NCBI GenBank assembly: GCA_023451825.1
Contig: JAEXYA010000007.1
Span: 1-64,000, forward strand
Direction of reading: 5' to 3'
DNA length: 64,000 nucleotides
From: Pseudomonadota bacterium
GTDB taxonomy: Bacteria; Pseudomonadota; Alphaproteobacteria; Rhizobiales; Xanthobacteraceae
How positions within the stretch are numbered: the first letter of the stretch is position 1; every line of letters starts with the position of its first letter. The notes under the pieces were generated by a model. That model worked only from the letters and a program-made list of their open reading frames with translations. It ran no database searches and was not told where the DNA came from. This document shows, piece by piece, positions 1 to 7,343 of the stretch. The position numbers were made by a program, and so were the translations under genes.

Positions 1-94
1 TGACGCGGGCGCGCTTGGCGGGATCTCGTTCGCTGAAGAGGCGCTCGATATTGGTGCGCAGGAGATGGTCGTAGTCGGATTCATGGGCAGACAT
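1..94 (-). CDS. NTF2/SnoaL-like protein, N-terminal fragment (partial)
   Basis: Reading the minus strand from an ATG at 94 gives an open frame of 31 residues that runs off the left edge of the window, beginning MSAHESDYDHLLRTNIE. The sequence resembles the N-terminus of small NTF2/SnoaL-like proteins, in which a first helix with an L-R-x-N-I-E-R-x-F pattern precedes the cone-shaped fold. It is followed on the same strand by another NTF2-like gene at 195-635, so the two could be functionally related. Too little is present to say more; the family assignment is an inference from a short stretch. Confidence 0.5.
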   Translation of the reverse strand, partial: MSAHESDYDHLLRTNIERLFSERDPAKRARV

Positions 95-154
95 GACGTG
101 GTCCTTTGCGATGTTCGGTCTCGCAGGATATGCGAACGTAAAAGCTAAGGGGGT

Positions 155-180
155 GGCCGATACACCGGAGCATATCGGCC
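155..180 (-). terminator. Hairpin downstream of the NTF2-like gene
   Basis: Perfect 8-bp arms (ggccgata and tatcggcc) separated by 10 nt lie just after the minus-strand stop codon at 195-197. In the direction of transcription the hairpin is followed by a C-run and then a short T-rich stretch. A run of nine G (plus strand, 181-189) sits between stop codon and hairpin. It is probably a transcription terminator, although the U-tract is weak. Confidence 0.5.
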
Positions 181-194
181 GGGGGGGGGACTGG

Positions 195-635
195 TTATCC
201 GGCGATGGCGGCCTGCAGATTGCCTAGCACGCCGAGCTGGGCCATCAGGATGGTAGCAGCCGTGTAGCAGTGGAACGATTTCACCTTGCCGTTTTCGAGG
301 TGGAAGACGTCACAGCACGGCGTGTGCATGACCTTGCCGGTGGGCGGGATAGTGCCGGCTGAGAGCGCCAGCGGTCCCTTATGCGTGCCGTTAAGCGACA
401 GTTCGACGACGACGATATCTCCAGTGACGTAGATCAGCTCGAGCGCGCGATGCATGTCGGGAAAGGCGTTGGCGTAGATGTCGACGACGTTGCCGATATC
501 TGCGCCGTAATATTTCTGGTCGGCGGAGACGTCCCAGAAATAGCCGTCCGGCGTGAACAGGTCGGTGAAGCCCTTGGAGTCCTGCACTTCAGCGACGTCG
601 TATAGCTTCCGGATGATGCGTTCGTTCTCGGTCAT
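195..635 (-). CDS. NTF2-like / SnoaL-type polyketide cyclase family protein
   Basis: A 146-residue protein of the SnoaL/NTF2-like superfamily, small cone-shaped alpha+beta barrels that act as cyclases, isomerases or ligand-binding proteins. The N-terminal helix (ENERIIRKLYDVAEVQDSKG) is followed by the typical F-x-P-D-G-Y-F-W-D strand and a C-terminal strand with C-D-V-F-H-L-E-N-G-K-V, the usual family ending. I chose the ATG at 635 because the upstream alternative at 650 is a TTG. The gene follows the SDR at 696-1451 on the same strand and is probably cotranscribed with it. No catalytic His/Asp dyad can be assigned safely, so the substrate is unknown. Confidence 0.75.
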   Translation of the reverse strand: MTENERIIRKLYDVAEVQDSKGFTDLFTPDGYFWDVSADQKYYGADIGNVVDIYANAFPDMHRALELIYVTGDIVVVELSLNGTHKGPLALSAGTIPPTGKVMHTPCCDVFHLENGKVKSFHCYTAATILMAQLGVLGNLQAAIAG

Positions 636-695
636 AGTCGTTGCTTTCAATAAGATAGTGAAGATGAGCCGTGGAGAGTTATCGGTGGCCCAGGC

Positions 696-1451
696 TCAGA
701 TCTGAGCCGAGCCCCCATCGACGAAGAGTTCGGTGCCGTTGATGAAGCTGGAGTCATCGGAAGCCAGGAAGACGGCTGTCTTGGCGATCTCTTCGGGTTC
801 GCCGACGCGGCCCATCGGAACGAGTGATGCCATGTAGTCGAGCAATCCCTGCTGCTGGGCGGCATCGGGGCCGGCGAGCTCGACCAGGCCCGGCGTGCGA
901 ATGGGGCCGGGGCTCAGCGTGTTGATGCGGATGCGGCGATCCTTCAGGTCTAGGATCCAGTTGCGCGCGAAGGAGCGCACCGCGGCCTTGGATGCGGCAT
1001 AGACGCTGAAGGCGGGGGTGCCCTTGATGCCGGCGGTAGAGCCAGTGAGGATCACCGAGGCGCCATCCTGCAGCAGCGGCAGCGCCTTCTGCACGGTGAA
1101 TAGCACGCCCTTCACGTTGCGATCGAAGGTGTCGACATATTGCTGTTCAGTGATCTGGCCGAGCGGCAGCATCGATCCGCCGCCGGCATTGACGAACAGC
1201 ACGTCGATCCGGCCAGCCTCCGCCTTGACCTTCTGATAGAGCAGGTCGAGGTCGGCCAGCTTGGCGGCGTCGGCCTGAACGCCGGTGGCGCCGCGGCCGA
1301 TCTCGGCGACAGCGGCGTCTAGTTCGGGTTTGCGGCGGCCGGTGATGAAGACCTGCGCGCCTTCGGCAACAAAGCGCTTGGCGGTGGCAAGGCCGATGCC
1401 GCTTGTGCCGCCGGTGACGACTGCGATCTTTCCGTTGAGCTTCTGGGACAT
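696..1451 (-). CDS. SDR-family NAD(P)-dependent oxidoreductase
   Basis: A classical short-chain dehydrogenase/reductase of 251 residues. The N-terminal Rossmann motif is TGGTSGIG, followed by the N-A-G-G-G strand, the catalytic Ser after I-L-T-G-S, and Y-A-A-S-K with the catalytic Tyr/Lys pair. The C-terminus ends G-T-E-L-F-V-D-G-G, normal for the family. The ATG at 1451 is preferred over a GTG at 1460 because AGGAG lies about 8 nt upstream of the ATG. The gene is divergent from a LysR regulator starting at 1547, the usual arrangement in which the LysR protein controls the neighbouring oxidoreductase. The substrate cannot be predicted. Confidence 0.9.
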   Translation of the reverse strand: MSQKLNGKIAVVTGGTSGIGLATAKRFVAEGAQVFITGRRKPELDAAVAEIGRGATGVQADAAKLADLDLLYQKVKAEAGRIDVLFVNAGGGSMLPLGQITEQQYVDTFDRNVKGVLFTVQKALPLLQDGASVILTGSTAGIKGTPAFSVYAASKAAVRSFARNWILDLKDRRIRINTLSPGPIRTPGLVELAGPDAAQQQGLLDYMASLVPMGRVGEPEEIAKTAVFLASDDSSFINGTELFVDGGSAQI

Positions 1452-1512
1452 GGTGGTCACTCCTGTTTCGTTGACAAACAGACCATGGCGCCGGCCCCAG
1501 CATTCCGATATA

Positions 1513-1536
1513 GCAACGATTGAAAGTCATCGTTGC
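1513..1536. promoter_or_regulatory. Candidate LysR operator between the SDR and lysR genes
   Basis: Perfect 8-bp inverted repeat gcaacgat ... atcgttgc with an 8-nt spacer in the divergent intergenic region. LysR-type regulators bind interrupted dyads of this form next to their own gene. The position suggests autoregulation and control of the divergent SDR/NTF2 genes. The dyad is seen; the binding is inferred. Confidence 0.55.
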
Positions 1537-1546
1537 AGGAATGTCG

Positions 1547-2467
1547 ATGTCGATATCCAAATTGCCCGATTTCGAAGGCTTGGCCTTGGTCGCCAAGGTT
1601 GCAGAAGAGCGCTCCTTTGCCGGCGCGGCCCGGTCGCTGAACCTGTCAGTGGCGACGGTGTCCCGCGGCATCACAAGGCTGGAAGAGCGGCTCGGGGCGC
1701 AGGTGTTCAACCGCACATCGCGCAAAGTGGCGCTGACCGACTTCGGCCATCGGTTGGCAGAGCGCGCCGCGCGCGTGCTGGCGGAGGCCGAGGCAGCGGA
1801 GAGTGCGGCGCGCGAACAATCGAGCCGGCCGCGCGGCACCATCAATCTGGCGGTGCCTATGTCGTTTGGCCTGCGCGAGATCGCGCCGATCGTGCCGACC
1901 TTCCTGCGCCAGTATCCGGAGATCACGCTCAACCTGCATCTGAGCGACGCCACCGTCGACCTGATCGGTGACGGGTTCGACGCCGCGATTAGGATCGCGG
2001 CGTTGCCGGACTCATCGCTGATCGCCCGCCGACTGCGCGCCATGAGCCGCTTCGTCGTGGCATCGCCGGGTTACATCGCGCGCTACGGGCGACCGCAGTC
2101 GCCATCAGAGCTCAACGCGCATCACTGTCTCGGCTACGCCTATCGGGCGCGGACCAACAGTTGGCACTTCACTCACACGGATGGCGAGCAGGTCTCGGTG
2201 ACGCCGACCGGGCCGTTCTCAGTGACCAATATCGACGCGCTGCTGCCGACACTGCTGGACGGCCTCGGCATCGCCGAACTGCCGTCCTTCGTCGCCGATC
2301 CATATGTCGACGATGGCCGTCTCGAAGTGTTGCTGCCGGACTGGCAGTTGCCGGGCGGGGGCCTCTATTTTATCACGCCGACCTCACGCGTGCGTCCAGC
2401 GCGGATCGAGGCACTAAGCGAATTCTTAGCGTTGCATTTGGGGCAATCGAAAGTGAGCGACCGGTAA
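1547..2467 (+). CDS. LysR-family transcriptional regulator
   Basis: A 306-residue LysR-type regulator: N-terminal winged helix-turn-helix (about residues 5-63, with S-F-A-G-A-A-R-S-L-N-L-S and the R-L-E-E-R-L-G recognition region), then a two-subdomain co-inducer-binding domain. The ATG at 1547 is chosen because AGGA at 1537-1540 gives good spacing, while the ATG at 1541 would abut it. The inverted repeat 1513-1536 upstream argues against any start further upstream. It is divergent from the SDR at 696-1451, its likely target. The effector is unknown. It most resembles the AaeR/DhcR-like subgroup that pairs with single oxidoreductases. Confidence 0.9.
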   Translation: MSISKLPDFEGLALVAKVAEERSFAGAARSLNLSVATVSRGITRLEERLGAQVFNRTSRKVALTDFGHRLAERAARVLAEAEAAESAAREQSSRPRGTINLAVPMSFGLREIAPIVPTFLRQYPEITLNLHLSDATVDLIGDGFDAAIRIAALPDSSLIARRLRAMSRFVVASPGYIARYGRPQSPSELNAHHCLGYAYRARTNSWHFTHTDGEQVSVTPTGPFSVTNIDALLPTLLDGLGIAELPSFVADPYVDDGRLEVLLPDWQLPGGGLYFITPTSRVRPARIEALSEFLALHLGQSKVSDR

Positions 2468-2722
2468 TGGCGCGAAGCGATCTTGGCAGCGCTGAGTGCT
2501 CAAGGCCGAAGTTATCGAGTGATGCGGACATACACCGCGTGATCTTCCGTCCAAAAGAATACGATCTTAAATACAAGACGTGAATTTGCTCCACCTACCT
2601 AATGTGCGCATCGCCGGAGCGACGCGTGCATAAAGCAAGACGAGGGTACAGCTCTCCTGTCGGCGCACTCATGCGATTCGTTGGCCACAGTATTAACCCC
2701 TTGCCCAGGTAGGACCTCTCCA

Positions 2723-3547
2723 ATGAGCACGATAACGACCAAGGACGGCACCGAGATTTTTTACAAGGACTGGGGCATGGGGCAGCCTGTCGTTTTCCAC
2801 CACGGCTGGCCGCTCAGCGCGGACGACTGGGATGCGCAGATGATGTTCTTCCTGGGCCACGGCTACCGCGTGATCGCCCACGACCGTCGCGGGCACGGCC
2901 GATCGAGCCAGACGGCCACCGGCAACGACATGGATACGTATGCCGCCGACGTCGCAGAATTGACGGATGTTCTGGATCTCAAGGACGCGATCCATATTGG
3001 ACACTCGACCGGCGGCGGAGAGGTTGCGCGATACGTGGCGCGCGCAAAAAAGGGCCGTGTGGCCAAAGCGGTGCTTGTCAGCGCAGTGCCGCCGCTCATG
3101 CTGAAGACCGAACTCAACCCCGGCGGGCTGCCGATCGACGTGTTTGACGGCATTCGTGCAGGGCTGATCACGAACCGCGCGCAGCTCTTCGTCGATTTTC
3201 CGACGGGCCCGTTTTATGGCTTCAATCGCCCCGGAGCCAAGGTCTATCAGGGCGTGATCGACAATTGGTGGCGGCAGGGCATGATGGGCAGCGCCAAGTC
3301 TCAATATGATTGCATCAAAGCGTTTTCGGAAACCGATTTCACGGAAGACCTGAAAGCCATCGACGTTCCGGTTCTCGTCCTGCATGGCGACGATGATCAA
3401 GTGGTACCCTACATGGATGCTGGCGTTCTGTCCGCGAAATTGTTGAAAAACGGATCGCTCAAGCTCTATCCAGGTTTTCCGCACGGAATGTTGACCGTCC
3501 ATGCCGATATCCTAAACCCTGATCTGCTGGCTTTCGCCCGTTCCTGA
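2723..3547 (+). CDS. Alpha/beta hydrolase, non-heme chloroperoxidase-like
   Basis: A 274-residue alpha/beta hydrolase, the usual length for bacterial cofactor-free haloperoxidases and related esterases. The nucleophile elbow G-H-S-T-G-G puts Ser at about residue 95, the acid is in H-G-D-D-D-Q-V-V-P (Asp about 224), and the His is in F-P-H-G-M (about 254). Family members are esterases or perhydrolases that can make peracids in vitro. The ATG at 2723 gives the family-typical N-terminus MSTITTKDGTEIFYKDWG; an upstream in-frame extension looks spurious. A hairpin follows directly, so the gene is probably monocistronic. The physiological substrate is unknown. Confidence 0.9.
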   Translation: MSTITTKDGTEIFYKDWGMGQPVVFHHGWPLSADDWDAQMMFFLGHGYRVIAHDRRGHGRSSQTATGNDMDTYAADVAELTDVLDLKDAIHIGHSTGGGEVARYVARAKKGRVAKAVLVSAVPPLMLKTELNPGGLPIDVFDGIRAGLITNRAQLFVDFPTGPFYGFNRPGAKVYQGVIDNWWRQGMMGSAKSQYDCIKAFSETDFTEDLKAIDVPVLVLHGDDDQVVPYMDAGVLSAKLLKNGSLKLYPGFPHGMLTVHADILNPDLLAFARS

Positions 3548-3558
3548 TCGGTTTCGAA

Positions 3559-3583
3559 GGGCAGTCGGCGACGCCGGCTGCCC
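3559..3583 (+). terminator. Hairpin terminator after the chloroperoxidase-like gene
   Basis: A 10-bp stem (gggcagtcgg with ccggctgccc, one G-T wobble) and a 5-nt loop begin 12 nt after the stop codon at 3545-3547. It has no clear T-tract, so termination could be weak or Rho-assisted. Confidence 0.5.
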
Positions 3584-4027
3584 GAATTGCGGACCATTCG
3601 CCGCGCCTGATGCGGCAGCTCCGCGCTGGACGGCACGTCCGGTCGTTCGCTGATCCTTCCGACGCCATCCGCCAGCATGACTCGACACGTTGCTCACGCG
3701 AGTGGCGGAGACAGCCAAAGGCGTGCCGAGGGGCATCGATTCCGACGAATATGTTTCTTCGGCGGTCAGTCTCCATGGGCGAGGCGACTAGCCGCGATCG
3801 GTATTTTCACGCGCCGACCTTGCAACCATTCTACCTGTCAAAATCCTTTCGTCCAAAACACGCGGACTCCCGGACAAGACCCGGGCTTCGCCGGCGGGCA
3901 TCAAGGGGCGCGGCTTCCCGACCAATCCAGTCGACCGCCAAGCAGCCCGCGCAAATGCCGGCTGAACAACCGCCGCGACCAAAGCGGACGGGCGCAATCA
4001 TCACACGACATCCATACGGAGAATCCA
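3584..4027. other. Non-coding stretch, nothing recognised
   Basis: About 440 bases between the hydrolase terminator and the isochorismatase-family gene. Open frames here do not resemble any protein family, and the in-frame extension of the downstream gene into this region is Arg/Pro-rich and looks non-coding. The promoter of the 4028-11283 operon is expected here, but I see no convincing -35/-10 pair. Confidence 0.5.
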
Positions 4028-4672
4028 ATGTCCTTTCTGGAAATGCTGACGCCTGACAACAGCGCCATTGCGCTGATCGATTATCAGCCCGCAATGTTTC
4101 AGGGCGTGCAGTCGCACGACCGTCTGGTGACGATGAACAACGTTCAGATCCTCGCCAAGGCTGCCAAGCTGTTCAAGATTCCGACGGTGCTGACGACCGT
4201 GGCCAAGGATTCGTTCTCCGGTCCGTTCATTCCGGAAGTGACCGAGCTGTTCCCGGACCACGATATCATCGACCGTACGTCGATGAACTCCTGGCTCGAT
4301 CCGAATTTTCGCAAGGCAGTCGCCGCCACCGGCCGCAAGAAGTTCGTCATCGCCGGTCTGTGGACCGAAGCCTGCGTGATCTTCCCGACCCTCGACATGT
4401 TGCGCGAAGGCTTCGAAATATACATTGCCGCCGACGCTTGCGGCGATCTCTCGTTGGAGGCCCATGAGCGTTCGATGCAGCGCGCGATCCAGGCAGGCGC
4501 CGTGCCGATCACGTCGTCGCAATATGCCTATGAGCTGCAGCAGGACTGGGCGCGCAGCGAGACCTATGACGGCATGATGGAAATCCAGAAGGCGCATTCG
4601 CCTTACGGCATCCAGATCCGCTTCTCGAAGTGGGCACTGGGCGAGCACGCCTCTGAAGGCGGCGCGAAGTAA
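4028..4672 (+). CDS. Isochorismatase-family hydrolase (YcaC-like)
   Basis: A 214-residue cysteine hydrolase of the isochorismatase/nicotinamidase superfamily, closest in pattern to YcaC-type proteins. The catalytic Asp lies in A-L-I-D-Y-Q-P (residue 18) and the nucleophile Cys in L-W-T-E-A-C-V (residue 116), preceded by the family's cis-peptide region. The start at 4028 gives MSFLEMLTPDNSAIALID, a normal N-terminus. It is the first gene of a tight set with XapX (16 nt downstream) and the amidohydrolase. YcaC-like enzymes have no firmly established substrate; an amide or hydroxamate hydrolysis would fit the amidohydrolase neighbour, which is inference. Confidence 0.85.
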   Translation: MSFLEMLTPDNSAIALIDYQPAMFQGVQSHDRLVTMNNVQILAKAAKLFKIPTVLTTVAKDSFSGPFIPEVTELFPDHDIIDRTSMNSWLDPNFRKAVAATGRKKFVIAGLWTEACVIFPTLDMLREGFEIYIAADACGDLSLEAHERSMQRAIQAGAVPITSSQYAYELQQDWARSETYDGMMEIQKAHSPYGIQIRFSKWALGEHASEGGAK

Positions 4673-4688
4673 GAGCGAGGGCGGCGTA

Positions 4689-4976
4689 ATGAAAACATAT
4701 GTGATCTCGGCCTGCGCCGGTGTTCTGGTCGGCGTCATTTACAGCCTGATCAATGTGCGTTCTCCGGCGCCGCCCATCGTCGCACTGATCGGGCTGTTGG
4801 GCATGCTGGTCGGCGAACAGTTGCCGCCCCTAGTGAAGGGGCTGTGGCACAGCACGCCAGTCGCGCATTCCTGGCTGCATCAGGTGAAGCCGCACATGTT
4901 CGGCCATCTGCCGAAAGGGCAACACCCCGACGTGACGTCGGTCAACGCGCCGACGAAGCCACCGAGTGAAGCCTAG
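4689..4976 (+). CDS. XapX domain-containing membrane protein
   Basis: A 95-residue protein with the XapX (DUF1427) pattern: two short hydrophobic segments (about residues 4-22 and 30-48), with G-V-L-V-G-V-I-Y-S-L-I-N-V-R-S-P-A-P-P in the first and G-L-L-G-M-L-V-G-E-Q in the second. The typical XapX domain is about 50 residues; here a 45-residue polar tail follows, rich in His and Pro. The domain recurs beside isochorismatase-family hydrolases, amidohydrolases and transporters in Proteobacteria, as here. Molecular function is unknown; an inner-membrane location is predicted. Confidence 0.85.
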   Translation: MKTYVISACAGVLVGVIYSLINVRSPAPPIVALIGLLGMLVGEQLPPLVKGLWHSTPVAHSWLHQVKPHMFGHLPKGQHPDVTSVNAPTKPPSEA

Positions 4977-5023
4977 CGGCGTCGCCGCTGGCCTATTTTA
5001 CCTAGACATCACGGAGCGCCACA

Positions 5024-6910
5024 ATGAGTGAGCAGCAAACCGCCGACCTGATTCTTCATCACGGTCTGTTCACGACACTCGACCGATCCAATCCGACGGC
5101 TAGTGCCGTCGCGATCAAGGACGGTCGCTTCCTGCGTGTCGGCCATGACGCGGAGGTGATGGCGCTGTCCGGAGCGAAGACGAAGATCGTCGATCTCAAG
5201 GGCAAGCGCGTACTGCCGGGCCTGATCGACAATCACCTGCACATCATCCGCGGCGGTCTCAACTTCAACATGGAACTCCGCTGGGACGGCGTGCGCAGCC
5301 TGGCGGACGCCATGAACATGCTCAAGCGGCAAGTGGCGGTGACGCCGCCCCCGCAGTGGGTCCGCGTTGTCGGCGGCTTCACCGAACACCAGTTCGTCGA
5401 GAAGCGCCTTCCTACGATCGAAGAACTAAACGCTGTGGCACCGGATACGCCGGTGTTCATCTTGCATCTTTACGACCGTGCGCTCCTGAACGGCGCCGCC
5501 TTGCGCGCCGTCGGCTATACCAAGGACACGCCGAATCCGCCGGGCGGCGAGATCCTGCGCGATGCCAATGGCAATCCGAACGGGCTGCTGCTCGCAAAGC
5601 CCAATGCCGGCATTCTCTACGCAACGCTGTCCAAGGGACCGAAGTTGCCGTTCGATTACCAGGTCAACTCCACCCGCCATTTCATGCGCGAGTTGAACCG
5701 CCTCGGCGTGACGGGCGCCATCGACGCCGGCGGTGGTTTCCAGAACTATCCTGAAGACTATGAAGTCATCCAGAAGCTTCATGACGAGAACAATCTCACC
5801 ATCCGTCTCGCCTATAATCTGTTTACGCAGAAGCCGAAGGGTGAGAAGGACGATTTCTTGAACTGGACCAAAACGTCCAGATACAAGCAGGGCGACGACT
5901 ATTTTCGTCACAATGGCGCCGGCGAAATGCTGGTGTTCTCCGCCGCCGACTTCGAGGATTTCCGCCAGCCGCGTCCGGACATGGAGCCGGAGATGGAAGG
6001 TGAACTGGAAGACGTCGTGCGCATCCTGGCACAGAATCGCTGGCCATGGCGCATGCACGCGACCTATGACGAGACCATCAGCCGTGCCCTGGATGTATTT
6101 GAGAAGGTCAATCAGGATATTCCGCTCGAAGGCCTGAACTGGTTCTTCGATCATGCAGAGACCATCTCGGACCAGTCTATCGACCGTATCGCGGCACTTG
6201 GTGGCGGCATCGCCGTGCAGCACCGGATGGCCTATCAGGGCGAGTATTTCGTCGAGCGCTACGGCCATGGCGCGGCCGAAGCCACGCCGCCAGTATCGAA
6301 GATTCTCGCCAAGGGCGTCAAGGTCTCGGCCGGCACCGACGCAACGCGGGTTGCGTCCTACAATCCGTGGGTGTCGCTCTCCTGGCTCGTCACCGGGCGC
6401 ACCGTCGGCGGCATGCGGCTCTATCCGCAGCGGAACTGCCTCGATCGCGAAACCGCGCTTCGCATGTGGACGGAGAACACCACATGGTTTTCCAACGAGG
6501 AAGGCAAGAAGGGCCGCATCCAGCAGGGCCAGCTCGCCGACCTGATCGTACCCGACCGTGATTACTTCGCTTGCGGCGAGGATGAGATCGCGGACATTTC
6601 CTCGGTCCTCACGGTGGTCGGCGGTAAGGTCGTCTACGGTGTCGGCGATTTCGCCAAGGCCGACAACTCGACGCCGCCACCGGCGATGCCCGACTGGTCG
6701 CCGGTACGCACCTTCGGGGGCTACGGCGCCTGGGCCGCTCCCGATGCCAACGGCAAGGTCGTCGCGCAGAAAATCGCGATGAGCTGCGGTTGCGCCAACG
6801 ACTGCGGCGTGCACGGGCACAACCATGCCACGGCGTGGTCGAGCAAGCTGCCGATCTCCGACCTCAAGAGCTTCTGGGGCGCGCTCGGCTGCGCCTGCTG
6901 GGCGGTGTGA
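5024..6910 (+). CDS. YtcJ-like metal-dependent amidohydrolase
   Basis: A 628-residue amidohydrolase of the YtcJ / N-substituted formamide deformylase group (Amidohydro_3). The beta-sandwich N-terminus (ADLILHHGLFTTLD) is followed by the metal-binding H-x-H in L-P-G-L-I-D-N-H-L-H (His71 and His73), an internal metal-ligand region W-F-F-D-H-A-E, and the late S-A-G-T-D-A-T strand carrying the catalytic Asp. The C-terminus adds a Cys-rich tail (S-C-G-C-A-N-D-C-G-V-H-G-H-N-H), a possible extra metal site. Family members hydrolyse N-formyl or amide bonds. The gene lies 47 nt after XapX, and the DoxX gene begins immediately after its stop. Confidence 0.88.
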   Translation: MSEQQTADLILHHGLFTTLDRSNPTASAVAIKDGRFLRVGHDAEVMALSGAKTKIVDLKGKRVLPGLIDNHLHIIRGGLNFNMELRWDGVRSLADAMNMLKRQVAVTPPPQWVRVVGGFTEHQFVEKRLPTIEELNAVAPDTPVFILHLYDRALLNGAALRAVGYTKDTPNPPGGEILRDANGNPNGLLLAKPNAGILYATLSKGPKLPFDYQVNSTRHFMRELNRLGVTGAIDAGGGFQNYPEDYEVIQKLHDENNLTIRLAYNLFTQKPKGEKDDFLNWTKTSRYKQGDDYFRHNGAGEMLVFSAADFEDFRQPRPDMEPEMEGELEDVVRILAQNRWPWRMHATYDETISRALDVFEKVNQDIPLEGLNWFFDHAETISDQSIDRIAALGGGIAVQHRMAYQGEYFVERYGHGAAEATPPVSKILAKGVKVSAGTDATRVASYNPWVSLSWLVTGRTVGGMRLYPQRNCLDRETALRMWTENTTWFSNEEGKKGRIQQGQLADLIVPDRDYFACGEDEIADISSVLTVVGGKVVYGVGDFAKADNSTPPPAMPDWSPVRTFGGYGAWAAPDANGKVVAQKIAMSCGCANDCGVHGHNHATAWSSKLPISDLKSFWGALGCACWAV

Positions 6911-6911
6911 G

Positions 6912-7343
6912 TTGAAGGCCGTCACATCCCTCGCGCAGCGCCTGATCGGCGCTGCATTCATCCGGTGGCTCGCGCTGCTCGCACTCTGCGCGGCCTATCT
7001 GCAGGGCGGTCTCGTCAAAGCCTTCGATTTTCCGGGCGCGATTGCCGAGATGACGCATTTCGGCATGCAGCCGGCGGCGCCTTTCGCCATTGTCGTGATC
7101 GTGCTGGAGCTCGGAGCTTCGGCGATGATCCTCGCCGGCATCTGGCGCTGGCTGGGTGCGCTCTTCCTCGCAGGCTTTACGCTGCTGGCGACCTTCATGG
7201 CGAACCGCTTCTGGGAGATGCTGCCTCTGGAACGCTTCGGAGCGGCGAATTCGTTCTTCGAACATATCGGGCTGTGCGGCGGCTTCCTGCTGGTGGCCTG
7301 GCACGATCTCAACACGCGCCCAGGAGGGCATAACCATGAGTGA
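6912..7343 (+). CDS. DoxX-family membrane protein
   Basis: A 143-residue DoxX-type membrane protein with four predicted transmembrane helices: around residues 12-30, 47-68, 73-92 and 112-130. It contains the family features G-G-L-V-K-A-F-D-F-P after helix 1 and E-L-G-A-S-A-M-I-L-A-G in helix 2. No ATG precedes the conserved region, so the TTG at 6912, directly after the amidohydrolase stop, is the best start. It overlaps the MFS gene by 8 nt. DoxX proteins are associated with respiratory or redox membrane complexes and detoxification, but the role here is unknown. Confidence 0.8.
   Translation: MKAVTSLAQRLIGAAFIRWLALLALCAAYLQGGLVKAFDFPGAIAEMTHFGMQPAAPFAIVVIVLELGASAMILAGIWRWLGALFLAGFTLLATFMANRFWEMLPLERFGAANSFFEHIGLCGGFLLVAWHDLNTRPGGHNHE

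Noticed and set aside
3677..4027. N-terminal extension of the isochorismatase-family gene
   Set aside because: The extra 117 residues are Arg/Pro-rich, unlike the family, and the ATG at 4028 gives a normal N-terminus.
5426..6961. 511-codon minus-strand open frame
   Set aside because: Antisense to the amidohydrolase, whose metal-binding motifs are clear; no domain seen in the antisense frame.
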